Origin: Streptomyces chumphonensis
Lineage (GTDB): Bacteria > Actinomycetota > Actinomycetes > Streptomycetales > Streptomycetaceae
NCBI RefSeq assembly: GCF_014779715.1
Contig: NZ_JACXYU010000001.1
Coordinates: 620,001 to 684,000 of the forward strand
Direction: 5' to 3'
Length of the DNA: 64,000 nucleotides
The notes under the pieces were generated by a model. That model searched no databases and was not told the DNA's origin. It worked only from the letters and a program-made list of their open reading frames with translations. Position numbers and translations under genes: made by a program. The stretch's first letter is position 1. Each line of letters opens with the position of its first letter. This document shows positions 34,710-43,018 of the stretch, piece by piece.

Positions 34710-36008
34710 ATGAGGCGACGAAGAGGTCACGGAATCCGCTCACGGGCGGCCGCGGCGGGGGTCACGGCCCTGGCGCTGACGCTCGCGGCGACCGGCTGCG
34801 GGCCGGCGGACGACGGCGATCCGGCGGACGTCACAGGCTCGGTCACCTGGTGGGACACCTCGGGGCCGACCGAGGCGCCCGCCGTGCACCGGCTCGTCGC
34901 GGAGTTCGAGAAGGAGCACCCGAAGATCGACGTCGACTACGTGAACGTCGACTTCTTCGAGGCCCAGCAGCAGTACCGGGACGCCGTGCGGGACGGGAGC
35001 GGGGTGCCGGACGTGCTGCGGGCGGACGTCGGCTGGATGGCCGGATTCGTGCAGGACGGACTGCTGGCCGACCTCACCGGCACCGCGGCCGTCCCGGAGC
35101 CGGAGGGCTTCCTGGAGACCACCACGGCCTCGGTCACCTTCGACGGACGCACCTACGGCGCGCCCCAGGTCACCGACCCCCTCGCGCTCCTGTACAACAA
35201 GGAGCTCTTCGACGAGGCGGGCCTCACCCGTCCCCCCGACACCTGGGAGTCGCTGCGGGACGCGGCGCTGACGATCAAGGAGACGACGGGTGTCGACGGC
35301 ATCGCCCTCAACACCGACCCGTACTACGCGCTGCCCTTCCTCTACGGCGAGGGCTCCGACCTCCTCGACCCGGAGCTGGCACGCATCACCGTCGCGGACG
35401 ACGCCTCCGTGCGGGCCGCCTCCACCGCCGCCGACCTCGTCGACTCCGGCGCCGCCCGCAAGCCCCCGGCCGAGGACGCCTACGGGGCGATGCAGTCGGC
35501 CTTCCAGCGCGGCGAGGTCGCGATGATCTTCGACGGTCCCTGGGCGACGACCGGCATATTCGAGGGCGCGGCCTTCGACGACCGCGAGAACCTGGGCATC
35601 GCGCCCGTCCCGGCCGGCTCGACGGGCGAGCGCGGCTCCCCCACCGGCGGCCACAACCTCGTCGTCTCCGCCGGCACGGAGCACCCGGAGGCCGCGCGGC
35701 TGTTCGTCGGCTTCATGACGGCCGCCGAGCAGCAGGAGGAGCTCGCGCTGAAGCTGAGCCTGCTGCCGACGCGCAAGGCCGCCTACACCCGCCAGGTGCT
35801 GTCCGACCCGATCCGCAACTCCTTCTACTTCGCCAGCACCACCTGCGTGCCCCGGCTGTCGGTACCCGAGGGCGCCGAGCTGCTCGCGACGTTCGAGCCC
35901 CGGTGGGAGGCGATCCTGCGGGGCACGCAGCCGCCCGAGGAGGCCCTCGCGGAGACCGCCGAGACCTGGAGCACCTCCGTCCTGCCGGACTGGCCCGTCG
36001 CCCGCTGA
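34710..36008 (+). CDS. second maltose-type sugar-binding lipoprotein (MalE paralogue)
   Basis: A 432-residue solute-binding lipoprotein transcribed divergently from malE. The ATG at 34710 has AAGGGGAG ahead; the lipobox is AATGCGP. It is a paralogue of MalE: VTWWDTSGPTEAPA, FEKEHPKIDVDYVN, YGAPQVTDPLALLYNKELF, MIFDGPWATTG all align with the malE product. No permease genes follow, so it probably feeds MalFG, perhaps with a different oligosaccharide. The next gene is a LacI regulator, separated by a hairpin at 36033-36054. Its role as an alternate receptor or as a sensor is inferred. Confidence 0.85.
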   Translation: MRRRRGHGIRSRAAAAGVTALALTLAATGCGPADDGDPADVTGSVTWWDTSGPTEAPAVHRLVAEFEKEHPKIDVDYVNVDFFEAQQQYRDAVRDGSGVPDVLRADVGWMAGFVQDGLLADLTGTAAVPEPEGFLETTTASVTFDGRTYGAPQVTDPLALLYNKELFDEAGLTRPPDTWESLRDAALTIKETTGVDGIALNTDPYYALPFLYGEGSDLLDPELARITVADDASVRAASTAADLVDSGAARKPPAEDAYGAMQSAFQRGEVAMIFDGPWATTGIFEGAAFDDRENLGIAPVPAGSTGERGSPTGGHNLVVSAGTEHPEAARLFVGFMTAAEQQEELALKLSLLPTRKAAYTRQVLSDPIRNSFYFASTTCVPRLSVPEGAELLATFEPRWEAILRGTQPPEEALAETAETWSTSVLPDWPVAR

Positions 36009-36032
36009 GCCCGCGCCCCGCCCGCGCCTCCC

Positions 36033-36054
36033 CCGCCCCGGCGGGACGGGGCGG
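36033..36054. terminator. hairpin between the second binding protein and malR
   Basis: CCGCCCCG (36033-36040) pairs with CGGGGCGG (36047-36054) around a six-base loop. With the separate malR promoter it suggests independent transcription. Confidence 0.45.
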
Positions 36055-36077
36055 TGCGCGCGACGCGGTCCGGCCGG

Positions 36078-36083
36078 TACAGT
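36078..36083 (+). promoter_or_regulatory. -10 element of leaderless malR
   Basis: TACAGT eight bases before GTG 36092, with no Shine-Dalgarno sequence between. The transcript probably begins at the start codon. Confidence 0.45.
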
Positions 36084-36091
36084 CCGTTGCT

Positions 36092-37129
36092 GTGACCGCA
36101 CGGCTAGCTGACATCGCAGCCCAGGCGGGGGTCAGCGAGGCGACGGTCAGCCGGGTCCTGAACGGCAAGCCGGGAGTCGCCGCTGCCACCCGCGAATCCG
36201 TCCTGACGGCGCTCGACCTCCTGGGGTACGAGCGCCCGGCCCGGCTGCGGCAGCGCAGCGCCGGGCTCGTCGGGCTGATCACGCCGGAGCTGGAGAATCC
36301 CATATTCCCCGCCTTCGCGCAGGTCATCGCCCAGGCGCTGACCCGCCAGGGCTACACCCCGGTCCTCGCCACCCAGACGCCCGGCGGCTCCACCGAGGAC
36401 GAGCTGACCGAGATGCTCGTCGAACGCGGTGTGGCGGGGATCATCTACGTCTCGGGGCTGCACGCGGACACCACGGCCGACATGCAGCGCTACGAGAAGC
36501 TGCGCGGCCAGGGCGTCCCGTACGTCCTGATCAACGGTTTCTCGCCGAAGGTCCGGGCGGCGTTCATCTCCCCCGACGACCGGGCGGCGATGCGGCTCGC
36601 GGTCACCCACCTCGTCTCGCTCGGCCACGAACGCGTGGGGCTGGCGCTCGGCCCGGCCCGGTTCGTCCCCGTCCAGCGCAAGATCGAGGGCTTCCTGCAC
36701 GCCGTGGAGGAGCAGCTCGGGCTGAGCGGACCGGACGCCGAGGCGCTCGTCCAGCACTCGCTGTACACACTGGAGGGCGGGCAGGCGGCGACGGGCGCGC
36801 TGCTGGAGCGGGGCTGCACCGGCGTGGTCTGCGCCAGCGACATGATGGCCCTCGGCGCGATCCGGGCCGTCCGGCAGCACGGGCTCACCGTGCCCGGCGA
36901 CGTCTCCGTCATCGGCTTCGACGACTCCCCGCTGATCGCCTTCACCGATCCCCCGCTGACGACGATCCGGCAGCCGGTCAACGCCATGGGGCAGGCGGCC
37001 GTCCGCGCGCTCCTGGAGGAGATCGGCGGCACCCCCGCACCGCACGGGGAGTTCGTGTTCCTGCCCGAACTGGTGGTCCGCGGCTCCACGGCGGCGGCGC
37101 CCGCGACTGCGCGCGCGGGGACGGGCTGA
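36092..37129 (+). CDS. malR: maltose-operon repressor MalR (LacI family)
   Basis: A 345-residue LacI-family regulator. The start is GTG 36092 (VTARLADIAAQAGVSEATVSR); the frame continues upstream only as a shadow of the previous gene. The helix-turn-helix and hinge occupy residues 4-55, and the effector domain runs to about 335, ending in an Ala-rich tail. By position and sequence it is the likely orthologue of streptomycete MalR, which represses malEFG until maltodextrins appear and also affects amylase genes. Its DNA-reading helix is identical to that of the LacI gene at 28487, so the two should compete for the half-sites at 34601-34657. It appears leaderless. Confidence 0.85.
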   Translation: MTARLADIAAQAGVSEATVSRVLNGKPGVAAATRESVLTALDLLGYERPARLRQRSAGLVGLITPELENPIFPAFAQVIAQALTRQGYTPVLATQTPGGSTEDELTEMLVERGVAGIIYVSGLHADTTADMQRYEKLRGQGVPYVLINGFSPKVRAAFISPDDRAAMRLAVTHLVSLGHERVGLALGPARFVPVQRKIEGFLHAVEEQLGLSGPDAEALVQHSLYTLEGGQAATGALLERGCTGVVCASDMMALGAIRAVRQHGLTVPGDVSVIGFDDSPLIAFTDPPLTTIRQPVNAMGQAAVRALLEEIGGTPAPHGEFVFLPELVVRGSTAAAPATARAGTG

Positions 37130-37229
37130 GACACTGGGAGCGGTGTAGACCTCTCGGATGACGGGGGTCGGCCGGAACCCGACCGGAGGATGATCGGCGG
37201 TACCGGCCCGTCTGGCAGACTGACCTCTC

Positions 37230-38327
37230 ATGGGGGTACCGACAACGCGACACGAGGGTGACGACGGGGTGGCGACGGCGAGTCCGCTGGCTGACAACGG
37301 AGCGTCGTCGAGGTCCCGGTGGGCGCGTGGACGGCGTTCCCCCCGGCGCCCGGTCATCTGGGTCGAGCTCGGCCTCATCGGCGTCAGCTACTTCGTGTAC
37401 TCGATGATCCGCAACGCGGTGCCCGAGCACGAGACGGTCGCCATGAAGAACGCGCACTGGGTCTGGGACCTGGAGTCCGGCCTCGGACTGGCCTTCGAGG
37501 AGAGCTGGAACCACGCGATCAACAGCGTGACGTGGCTCATCGTCTCGATGAACTACTACTACGCCACCCTGCACTTCGTCGTGACGATCGGTGTACTGGT
37601 GTGGCTCTACCGGTTCCAGCCCGGCCGCTACGCGGCCGCCCGCACCGCGCTGTTCGCCACGACGGGCGTCGCCCTGCTCGGTTACTATCTGTACCCGCTC
37701 GCACCGCCCCGGCTCATGACGGGCGGTGACTTCATCGACACGGTCATCGTGCACGACACCTGGGGTTCGATGGCCTCGGGCAACATGGCCAACGTCTCCA
37801 ACCAGTACGCCGCGATGCCCTCGATGCACATCGGCTGGTCCGCCTGGTGCGGTGTGCTCATCGTGCTGCTCGCCCGGCCCCTGTGGGTGAAGGCGCTGGG
37901 CGTCCTCTACCCCGTCCTGACGCTCGTGGTGATCGTCGCGACCGCCAACCACTTCTGGCTGGACGCGGTGGGCGGCCTGCTGTGCCTGGCCTTCGGGTTC
38001 GCCGTGGCCTGGCTGTGGTCCGGACGGCTGCCGCACCGGCTGCCCGCGCAGGCCGCGCGGCGCGGTCGGCCCGACGCCGGCGGCGTCCTCCCGGCGCGGG
38101 GCCCCGAAGCCGGCGCCCCCGTCCCCGCGAGCGCCCCGGCGGCGTCGGAACCGGCCGTTCCGGCGGGCCCCGACGACCGGCGGCAGGACGTCCCCCCGGC
38201 CGCCGTGCCGCAGGCCCCCGTCCGCGCGGAGCGGAGCGGGGGGCGCCCGGGCCCGGAGGAGCCCGCCCCGGCCCCGGTCCGTCCGGGGCCGGGCGGTCAG
38301 GCGCCCGCGCGCTCCTCGTCCTCGTAG
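37230..38327 (+). CDS. PAP2-family membrane phosphatase
   Basis: A 365-residue membrane protein of the PAP2/inositolphosphotransferase-like type. About six helices lie between residues 40 and 270. The active-site blocks are MPSMHIGWSAW (about residue 197, catalytic His) and ANHFWLDAVGG (about 245, His and Asp). The last 90 residues are a Pro/Ala-rich, probably disordered tail. Likely substrates are lipid phosphates or a head group for membrane lipids, which cannot be decided from sequence. ATG 37230 has no Shine-Dalgarno sequence but CAGACT at 37216-37221, so it may be leaderless. Its last 31 bases overlap the 3' end of glnE on the opposite strand. Confidence 0.85.
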   Translation: MGVPTTRHEGDDGVATASPLADNGASSRSRWARGRRSPRRPVIWVELGLIGVSYFVYSMIRNAVPEHETVAMKNAHWVWDLESGLGLAFEESWNHAINSVTWLIVSMNYYYATLHFVVTIGVLVWLYRFQPGRYAAARTALFATTGVALLGYYLYPLAPPRLMTGGDFIDTVIVHDTWGSMASGNMANVSNQYAAMPSMHIGWSAWCGVLIVLLARPLWVKALGVLYPVLTLVVIVATANHFWLDAVGGLLCLAFGFAVAWLWSGRLPHRLPAQAARRGRPDAGGVLPARGPEAGAPVPASAPAASEPAVPAGPDDRRQDVPPAAVPQAPVRAERSGGRPGPEEPAPAPVRPGPGGQAPARSSSS

Positions 38328-41300
38328 AACAGCCGCTCCACGACGGCCCGGGCGCGCCGCGTCGTGCGCCGGTAGTCCTCCAGCAGCTCCCCGACGTGCC
38401 CCGGCTCGTACCCCAGGTACCGGCCGACGGCCGCCAGCTCGCGCGGCTCGGACGGGAAGGTGTCGCCGGGCCGGCCGCGCACGAGCATCACCGCGTTGCG
38501 CACCCGGGTGGCCAGCAGCCACGCCTCGTCCAGGACGTCGGCGTCGTCCCCGTCCAGCAGGTCGGCGGCGCGGGCGGCGGCCAGGGCGTCGCGCGTCCGG
38601 GTCGTCCGCAGGTCGGGCACCTCGTGCGCGTGCCGGAGCTGGATCAGCTGCACCGTCCACTCGACGTCGGACAGGCCGCCGCGCCCCAGCTTGGCGTGGG
38701 TCGTCGGGTCGGCGCCGCGCGGCAGCCGCTCGGACTCCATGCGCGCCTTCAGCCGCCGGATCTCCCGTACCGCCTCGGCGGACGGCCCGCCCTCCGGATA
38801 GCGCAGCGGGTCGATCAGCGCGACGAAGCGGCGGCCCAGCTCCGCGTCGCCCGCGACGGGCTCGGCGCGCAGCAGCGCCTGGCTCTCCCACGCCAGTGAC
38901 CAGCGCCGGTAGTACGCCTCGTAGGAGGCGAGGCTGCGCACCAGCGGGCCGGACTTGCCCTCGGGGCGCAGGTCGGCGTCGATGAGCAGCGGCGGATCGG
39001 TGGTGGGCAGCTGCAGGAGGCGCCGCATCTCACCCGCCACGGCCAGGGCGGCCTCGGCGGCCTCGCGCTCGCCGACGCCCTCCCGGGGCTCGTGCACGAA
39101 GACGACGTCGGCGTCGGAGCCGTACCCCTGCTCCAGGCCGCCGAAGCGGCCCATGCCGATCACGGCGAACCGGGTCGGCAGCGTGTCCCCCCAGCGGGCC
39201 CGCGTCGCGGCGCGCAGGGCCCCGGCGACGGTGGCGGCGTTGAGGTCGGAGACGGCGCGGCCGACCCGGTCGACGGCCGGGGCCGGGTCGACGTGGGCCG
39301 GGGAGTCCTCGGTGCCGTAGGCGCCGATGATGTCGGCGGCGGCCGTCCGGAACAGCTCCCGGCGGCGCACCCCCCGCGCGGCGGCGACGGCCTGCTCGGC
39401 GGTGTCCGCGCGCCCGACGGCGGCCAGCACCTCCTGCGTGAGCGCCTCCCGGCCGCGCGGCGCCAGCTCCTCCGCGCTGCCCAGCAGGGCGACGGCCTCG
39501 GGCGCCCGCATCAGCAGGTCCGGGGCGAGCCGTCCGGCGGAGAGCACCCGGGCGAGGTTCTCGGCGGCCGCCCCCTCGTCGCGCAGCAGCCGCAGGTACC
39601 AGGGGGTCTTGCCGAGTGCGTCGGAGACCTGCCGGAAGCCGAGGAGCCCGGCGTCCGGGTCGGCGGAGTCGGCGAACCAGCCCAGCAGCACGGGCAGCAG
39701 CGTGCGCTGGATGGCGGACTTGCGGCTGACGCCGGAGGCCAGCGCCTCCAGGTGCCGCAGTGCCCCGGCCGGGTCGGCGTAGCCCAGTGCCTCCAGGCGC
39801 TCCCGCGCGGCCTGCGTCCGCAACCGCGTCTCGCCCGGCGCGAGCTGGGCGACGGCGTCCAGCAGTGGGCGGTAGAAGAGCTTCTCGTGCAGCCGCCGCA
39901 CGGCGGCGGCGTGCCGCTTCCACGCCTGGTGCAGCTCGGTGACCGGCTCGGCCCGGAAGCCCAGGACCCGGCCCAGGCGGCGCAGGGCCGCGTCGTCCTC
40001 GGGCATGAGGTGGGTGCGCCGCATCCGGTGCAGCTGGATGTGGTGCTCGACGGTGCGCAGGAAGCGGTAGGCGGCGTCGAGGTCGGCGGCGTCCCGGCGG
40101 CCGACGTAGCCCCCGGCGGCCAGCGCCCGCAGGGCCTCCAGGGTGGTCGGACTGCGCAGCTCCGGGTCGCTGCGGCCGTGCACGAGCTGGAGGAGCTGCA
40201 CGGCGAACTCGACGTCGCGCAGCCCGCCGGGGCCCAGCTTCAGCTCCCGCTCGACGTGGGCGGCCGGGATGCCGGCGATCACGCGGCGGCGCATCTGCTG
40301 GACGTCGGTGACGAAGTTGTCCCGCTCGGATGCCTGCCACACCAGGGGGGAGACCGCCTCGCAGTACGCCCGGCCCAGCTCCGCGTCGCCGGCCACGAAG
40401 CGGGCCTTCAGCAGCGCCTGGAACTCCCAGGTCTTGGCCCAGCGCTGGTAGTAGGCCAGGTGGCTGGCGAGGGTGCGGACGAGCGGGCCGTTGCGGCCCT
40501 CCGGGCGGAGGTTGGCGTCCACGGGCCAGATGGTGCCCTCGGCCGTGGTGTCGGCGCAGATCCGCACCAGGTGTGCCGCGAGCCGCGTCGCCGCCCGGAG
40601 CGCTCCCGGCTCGTCGGCGTCCTCGGGGGCGCCCTGCGGCAGCTCGGCGACGAAGATGACGTCCACGTCCGAGACGTAGTTCAGCTCCCGGCCGCCGCAC
40701 TTGCCCATGCCGATCACGGTCAGCCGGCAGGCGGCGGCGTCCTCGGGGGCGGCGGCCTCGGCGATCGCCAGCGCCGCGCGGAGGGTGGCGGTCGCGAGGT
40801 CGGCCAGCTCGGCGGCCGTCCGGGCGAGGTCGCTGGTGCCGCAGACGTCGCGGGCGGCGATGCCCAGCAGGGCCCGGCGGTAGGCGACGCGCAGGGCGTC
40901 GGGGGTGTCGGCGCCCTCCAGGGCGGCCTCGAACTCCTCGACGCCCGGGTGCAGGTCGGCCGTCTCCCAGGTGACCAGGGACTGCCAGTCGGTGGCGTGG
41001 GTGACCAGGTGGTCGGCCAGGGCCTCGGAGGCTCCGAGCACCCCGAGCAGCCGGTCGCGCAGCGGCTTCGCGGCGAGGACGGTGTCCAGCAGCCGCTGGC
41101 CGCCGTCCTCGCCGCCGCACAGTCGCTGCGCCTCCATCAGCCGCAGCAGTCCGCGCAGGGCCTGGTCCGGGTCGGCGGCCCCGCCGAGCCCGTCGAGCAG
41201 CACGGTGTTGTCGCGGTGCGGGGCCAGCTCGGGGGCGGCCAGGAGGCGGGCGGCCTCGGCCGGGTCGGTGAAGCCGTACCGCAGGAGGCGGCCGAACGCG

Positions 41301-41386
41301 CTGCGGCGCCGCCCGCCCGCGTCCGGCCCGGCCGGCCGCTCGGCCCCCGTCGACGCCCCCGCGCCCACCGGACGTCCGCCGCTCAC
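38297..41386 (-). CDS. glnE: glutamine synthetase adenylyltransferase/deadenylylase
   Basis: A 1029-residue bifunctional enzyme that adds AMP to, and removes it from, glutamine synthetase I according to nitrogen status. Two related nucleotidyltransferase halves are clear: MGKCGGRELNYVSDVDVIF (about residue 230) and MGRFGGLEQGYGSDADVVF (about 750), each with the G-S-D-x-D metal pair or its S-D-V-D variant, and each followed by a helical GlnD-like segment. The GTG at 41386 overlaps the glnA2 stop (GTGA), so translation is coupled to glnA2. Streptomycete GlnE acts on GlnA; whether it touches the neighbour GlnA2 is not shown by sequence. The 3' end overlaps the PAP2 gene by 31 bases. Confidence 0.95.
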   Translation of the reverse strand: MSGGRPVGAGASTGAERPAGPDAGGRRRSAFGRLLRYGFTDPAEAARLLAAPELAPHRDNTVLLDGLGGAADPDQALRGLLRLMEAQRLCGGEDGGQRLLDTVLAAKPLRDRLLGVLGASEALADHLVTHATDWQSLVTWETADLHPGVEEFEAALEGADTPDALRVAYRRALLGIAARDVCGTSDLARTAAELADLATATLRAALAIAEAAAPEDAAACRLTVIGMGKCGGRELNYVSDVDVIFVAELPQGAPEDADEPGALRAATRLAAHLVRICADTTAEGTIWPVDANLRPEGRNGPLVRTLASHLAYYQRWAKTWEFQALLKARFVAGDAELGRAYCEAVSPLVWQASERDNFVTDVQQMRRRVIAGIPAAHVERELKLGPGGLRDVEFAVQLLQLVHGRSDPELRSPTTLEALRALAAGGYVGRRDAADLDAAYRFLRTVEHHIQLHRMRRTHLMPEDDAALRRLGRVLGFRAEPVTELHQAWKRHAAAVRRLHEKLFYRPLLDAVAQLAPGETRLRTQAARERLEALGYADPAGALRHLEALASGVSRKSAIQRTLLPVLLGWFADSADPDAGLLGFRQVSDALGKTPWYLRLLRDEGAAAENLARVLSAGRLAPDLLMRAPEAVALLGSAEELAPRGREALTQEVLAAVGRADTAEQAVAAARGVRRRELFRTAAADIIGAYGTEDSPAHVDPAPAVDRVGRAVSDLNAATVAGALRAATRARWGDTLPTRFAVIGMGRFGGLEQGYGSDADVVFVHEPREGVGEREAAEAALAVAGEMRRLLQLPTTDPPLLIDADLRPEGKSGPLVRSLASYEAYYRRWSLAWESQALLRAEPVAGDAELGRRFVALIDPLRYPEGGPSAEAVREIRRLKARMESERLPRGADPTTHAKLGRGGLSDVEWTVQLIQLRHAHEVPDLRTTRTRDALAAARAADLLDGDDADVLDEAWLLATRVRNAVMLVRGRPGDTFPSEPRELAAVGRYLGYEPGHVGELLEDYRRTTRRARAVVERLFYEDEERAGA

Positions 41387-42744
41387 AGGACCGGCAGGGA
41401 CTTGCGCAGTTCGAAGGCGGTGACCTCGGAGCGGTACTCCTCCCACTCCTGGCGCTTGTTGCGCAGGAAGAAGTCGAAGACGTGCTCGCCGAGCGTCTCG
41501 GCGACCAGCTCGCTCTGCTCCATCAGGTCGATGGCCTCGCCCAGGTTCTGCGGAAGCGGCTTGATGCCGAGCGCGCGGCGCTCGGCGTCCGACAGCGCCC
41601 ACACGTCGTCCTCGGCGCCGGCGGGCAGTTCGTAGCCCTCCTCGATGCCCTTGAGCCCGGCGGCCAGGAGCACCGCGTAGGCGAGATAGGGGTTGGCGCC
41701 GGAGTCCAGCGAGCGGACCTCGATGCGGGTCGAGCCGGTCTTGCCGGGCTTGTACATCGGCACCCGGATGAGGGCGGAGCGGTTGTTGTGGCCCCAGCAG
41801 ATGTAGGACGGCGCCTCGCCGCCGGCGCCGGCCGTGCGCTGGGTGCCGCCCCAGATGCGCTTGTAGCTGTTGACCCACTGGTTGGTGACGGCCGAGATCT
41901 CCCCGGCGTGCCGCAGCAGTCCGGCGATGAAGGACCGGCCCACCTTGGAGAGCTGGTACTCGGCGCCCGACTCGTGGAAGGCGTTGCGGTCCCCCTCGAA
42001 GAGGGAGAGGTGGGTGTGCATGCCCGAGCCGGGGTACTCCGAGAACGGCTTCGGCATGAACGTCGCCTGCACGCCCTGCTCCAGCGCGACCTGCTTCATG
42101 ACCAGGCGGAACGTCATGATGTTGTCCGCGGTGGCCAGGGCGTCGGCGTAGCGCAGGTCGATCTCCTGCTGGCCGGGCGCGCCCTCGTGGTGGGAGAACT
42201 CCACCGAGATGCCCATCGACTCCAGCATGGTGATGGCCTGCCGGCGGAAGTCCATGCCGACGTTCTGCGGGGTGTGGTCGAAGTACCCGGAGGAGTCCGC
42301 CGGGGTGGGGCGGGAGCCGTCGACGGGCTTGTTCTTGAGGAGGAAGAACTCGATCTCGGGGTGCGTGTAGAAGGTGAACCCGAGGTCGGAGGTGCGGGAG
42401 AGGATGCGCTTGAGGACGTAGCGGGGGTCGGCGTAGGACGGGGAGCCGTCGGGCATCAGGATGTCGCAGAACATGCGCGCGGTGCCGGGCGCCTCGGCCC
42501 GCCAGGGCAGGATCTGGAACGTGCTCGGCGCCGGCTTGGCGATCATGTCGGACTCGTAGACGCGGGCGAAGCCCTCGATGGCGGAGCCGTCGAAGCCGAT
42601 GCCCTCGTCGAACGCCTGCTCCAGCTCGGCGGGGGCGACGGCGACGGACTTCAGGAAGCCGAGCACGTCCGTGAACCACAGCCGCACGAACCGGATGTCC
42701 CGTTCTTCGAGCGTCCGGAGCACGAATTCCTGCTGCTTGTCCAT
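41383..42744 (-). CDS. glnA2: glutamine synthetase-like enzyme GlnA2
   Basis: A 453-residue member of the glutamine synthetase family. Catalytic blocks are intact: GFDGSAIEGF, the metal glutamates in HPEIEFFLL and QQEIDLRY, HTHLSLFEG, NQWVNSYKRI, and the NRSALIRVP ATP/glutamate region. In S. coelicolor the glnA2 product next to glnE does not serve as the main glutamine synthetase and has been reported as a gamma-glutamylpolyamine synthetase; identity here rests on the glnE linkage and length, so ammonia as substrate cannot be excluded. The tail reads RSEVTAFELRKSLPVL, without the usual adenylylation tyrosine motif that I can see. ATG 42744 has GGTGG close ahead. Confidence 0.9.
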   Translation of the reverse strand: MDKQQEFVLRTLEERDIRFVRLWFTDVLGFLKSVAVAPAELEQAFDEGIGFDGSAIEGFARVYESDMIAKPAPSTFQILPWRAEAPGTARMFCDILMPDGSPSYADPRYVLKRILSRTSDLGFTFYTHPEIEFFLLKNKPVDGSRPTPADSSGYFDHTPQNVGMDFRRQAITMLESMGISVEFSHHEGAPGQQEIDLRYADALATADNIMTFRLVMKQVALEQGVQATFMPKPFSEYPGSGMHTHLSLFEGDRNAFHESGAEYQLSKVGRSFIAGLLRHAGEISAVTNQWVNSYKRIWGGTQRTAGAGGEAPSYICWGHNNRSALIRVPMYKPGKTGSTRIEVRSLDSGANPYLAYAVLLAAGLKGIEEGYELPAGAEDDVWALSDAERRALGIKPLPQNLGEAIDLMEQSELVAETLGEHVFDFFLRNKRQEWEEYRSEVTAFELRKSLPVL

Positions 42745-43018
42745 ATCCACCCATCCTCGCTGGTCAGGCCGCCCTGCCGGCACGGGCAGGGCCGGATTCG
42801 CGCTTCGAGCATGCCACCGCGCGGTTTCCACCACGTTTCCGCCGGGCCTGCCCCTCATTGTGCGCCACGGGCCCGATCTTGGTCGACCTGCCCGGCCGGA
42901 CGGGTCGGGCGTCGGGCGGGTGGCCCGCTTGCCGCCCGGGCCCGCGGTTCTAGGCTGGGAGGTGAGCGAACGTTCCGGTCGCGGCGGGGCTCGTCGTCGA
43001 CCGGGAGGACGACGGGAG
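42745..43018. promoter_or_regulatory. divergent promoter region of glnA2 and the FAD oxidase gene
   Basis: A 274-base gap that must hold the promoters for both directions. I see no palindrome or -10/-35 pair that I would name, and no GlnR-type site that is convincing. Confidence 0.3.

Noticed and set aside
42745..43018. GlnR box before glnA2
   Set aside because: I found no pair of GTnAC-like sites with the required spacing that was better than chance.
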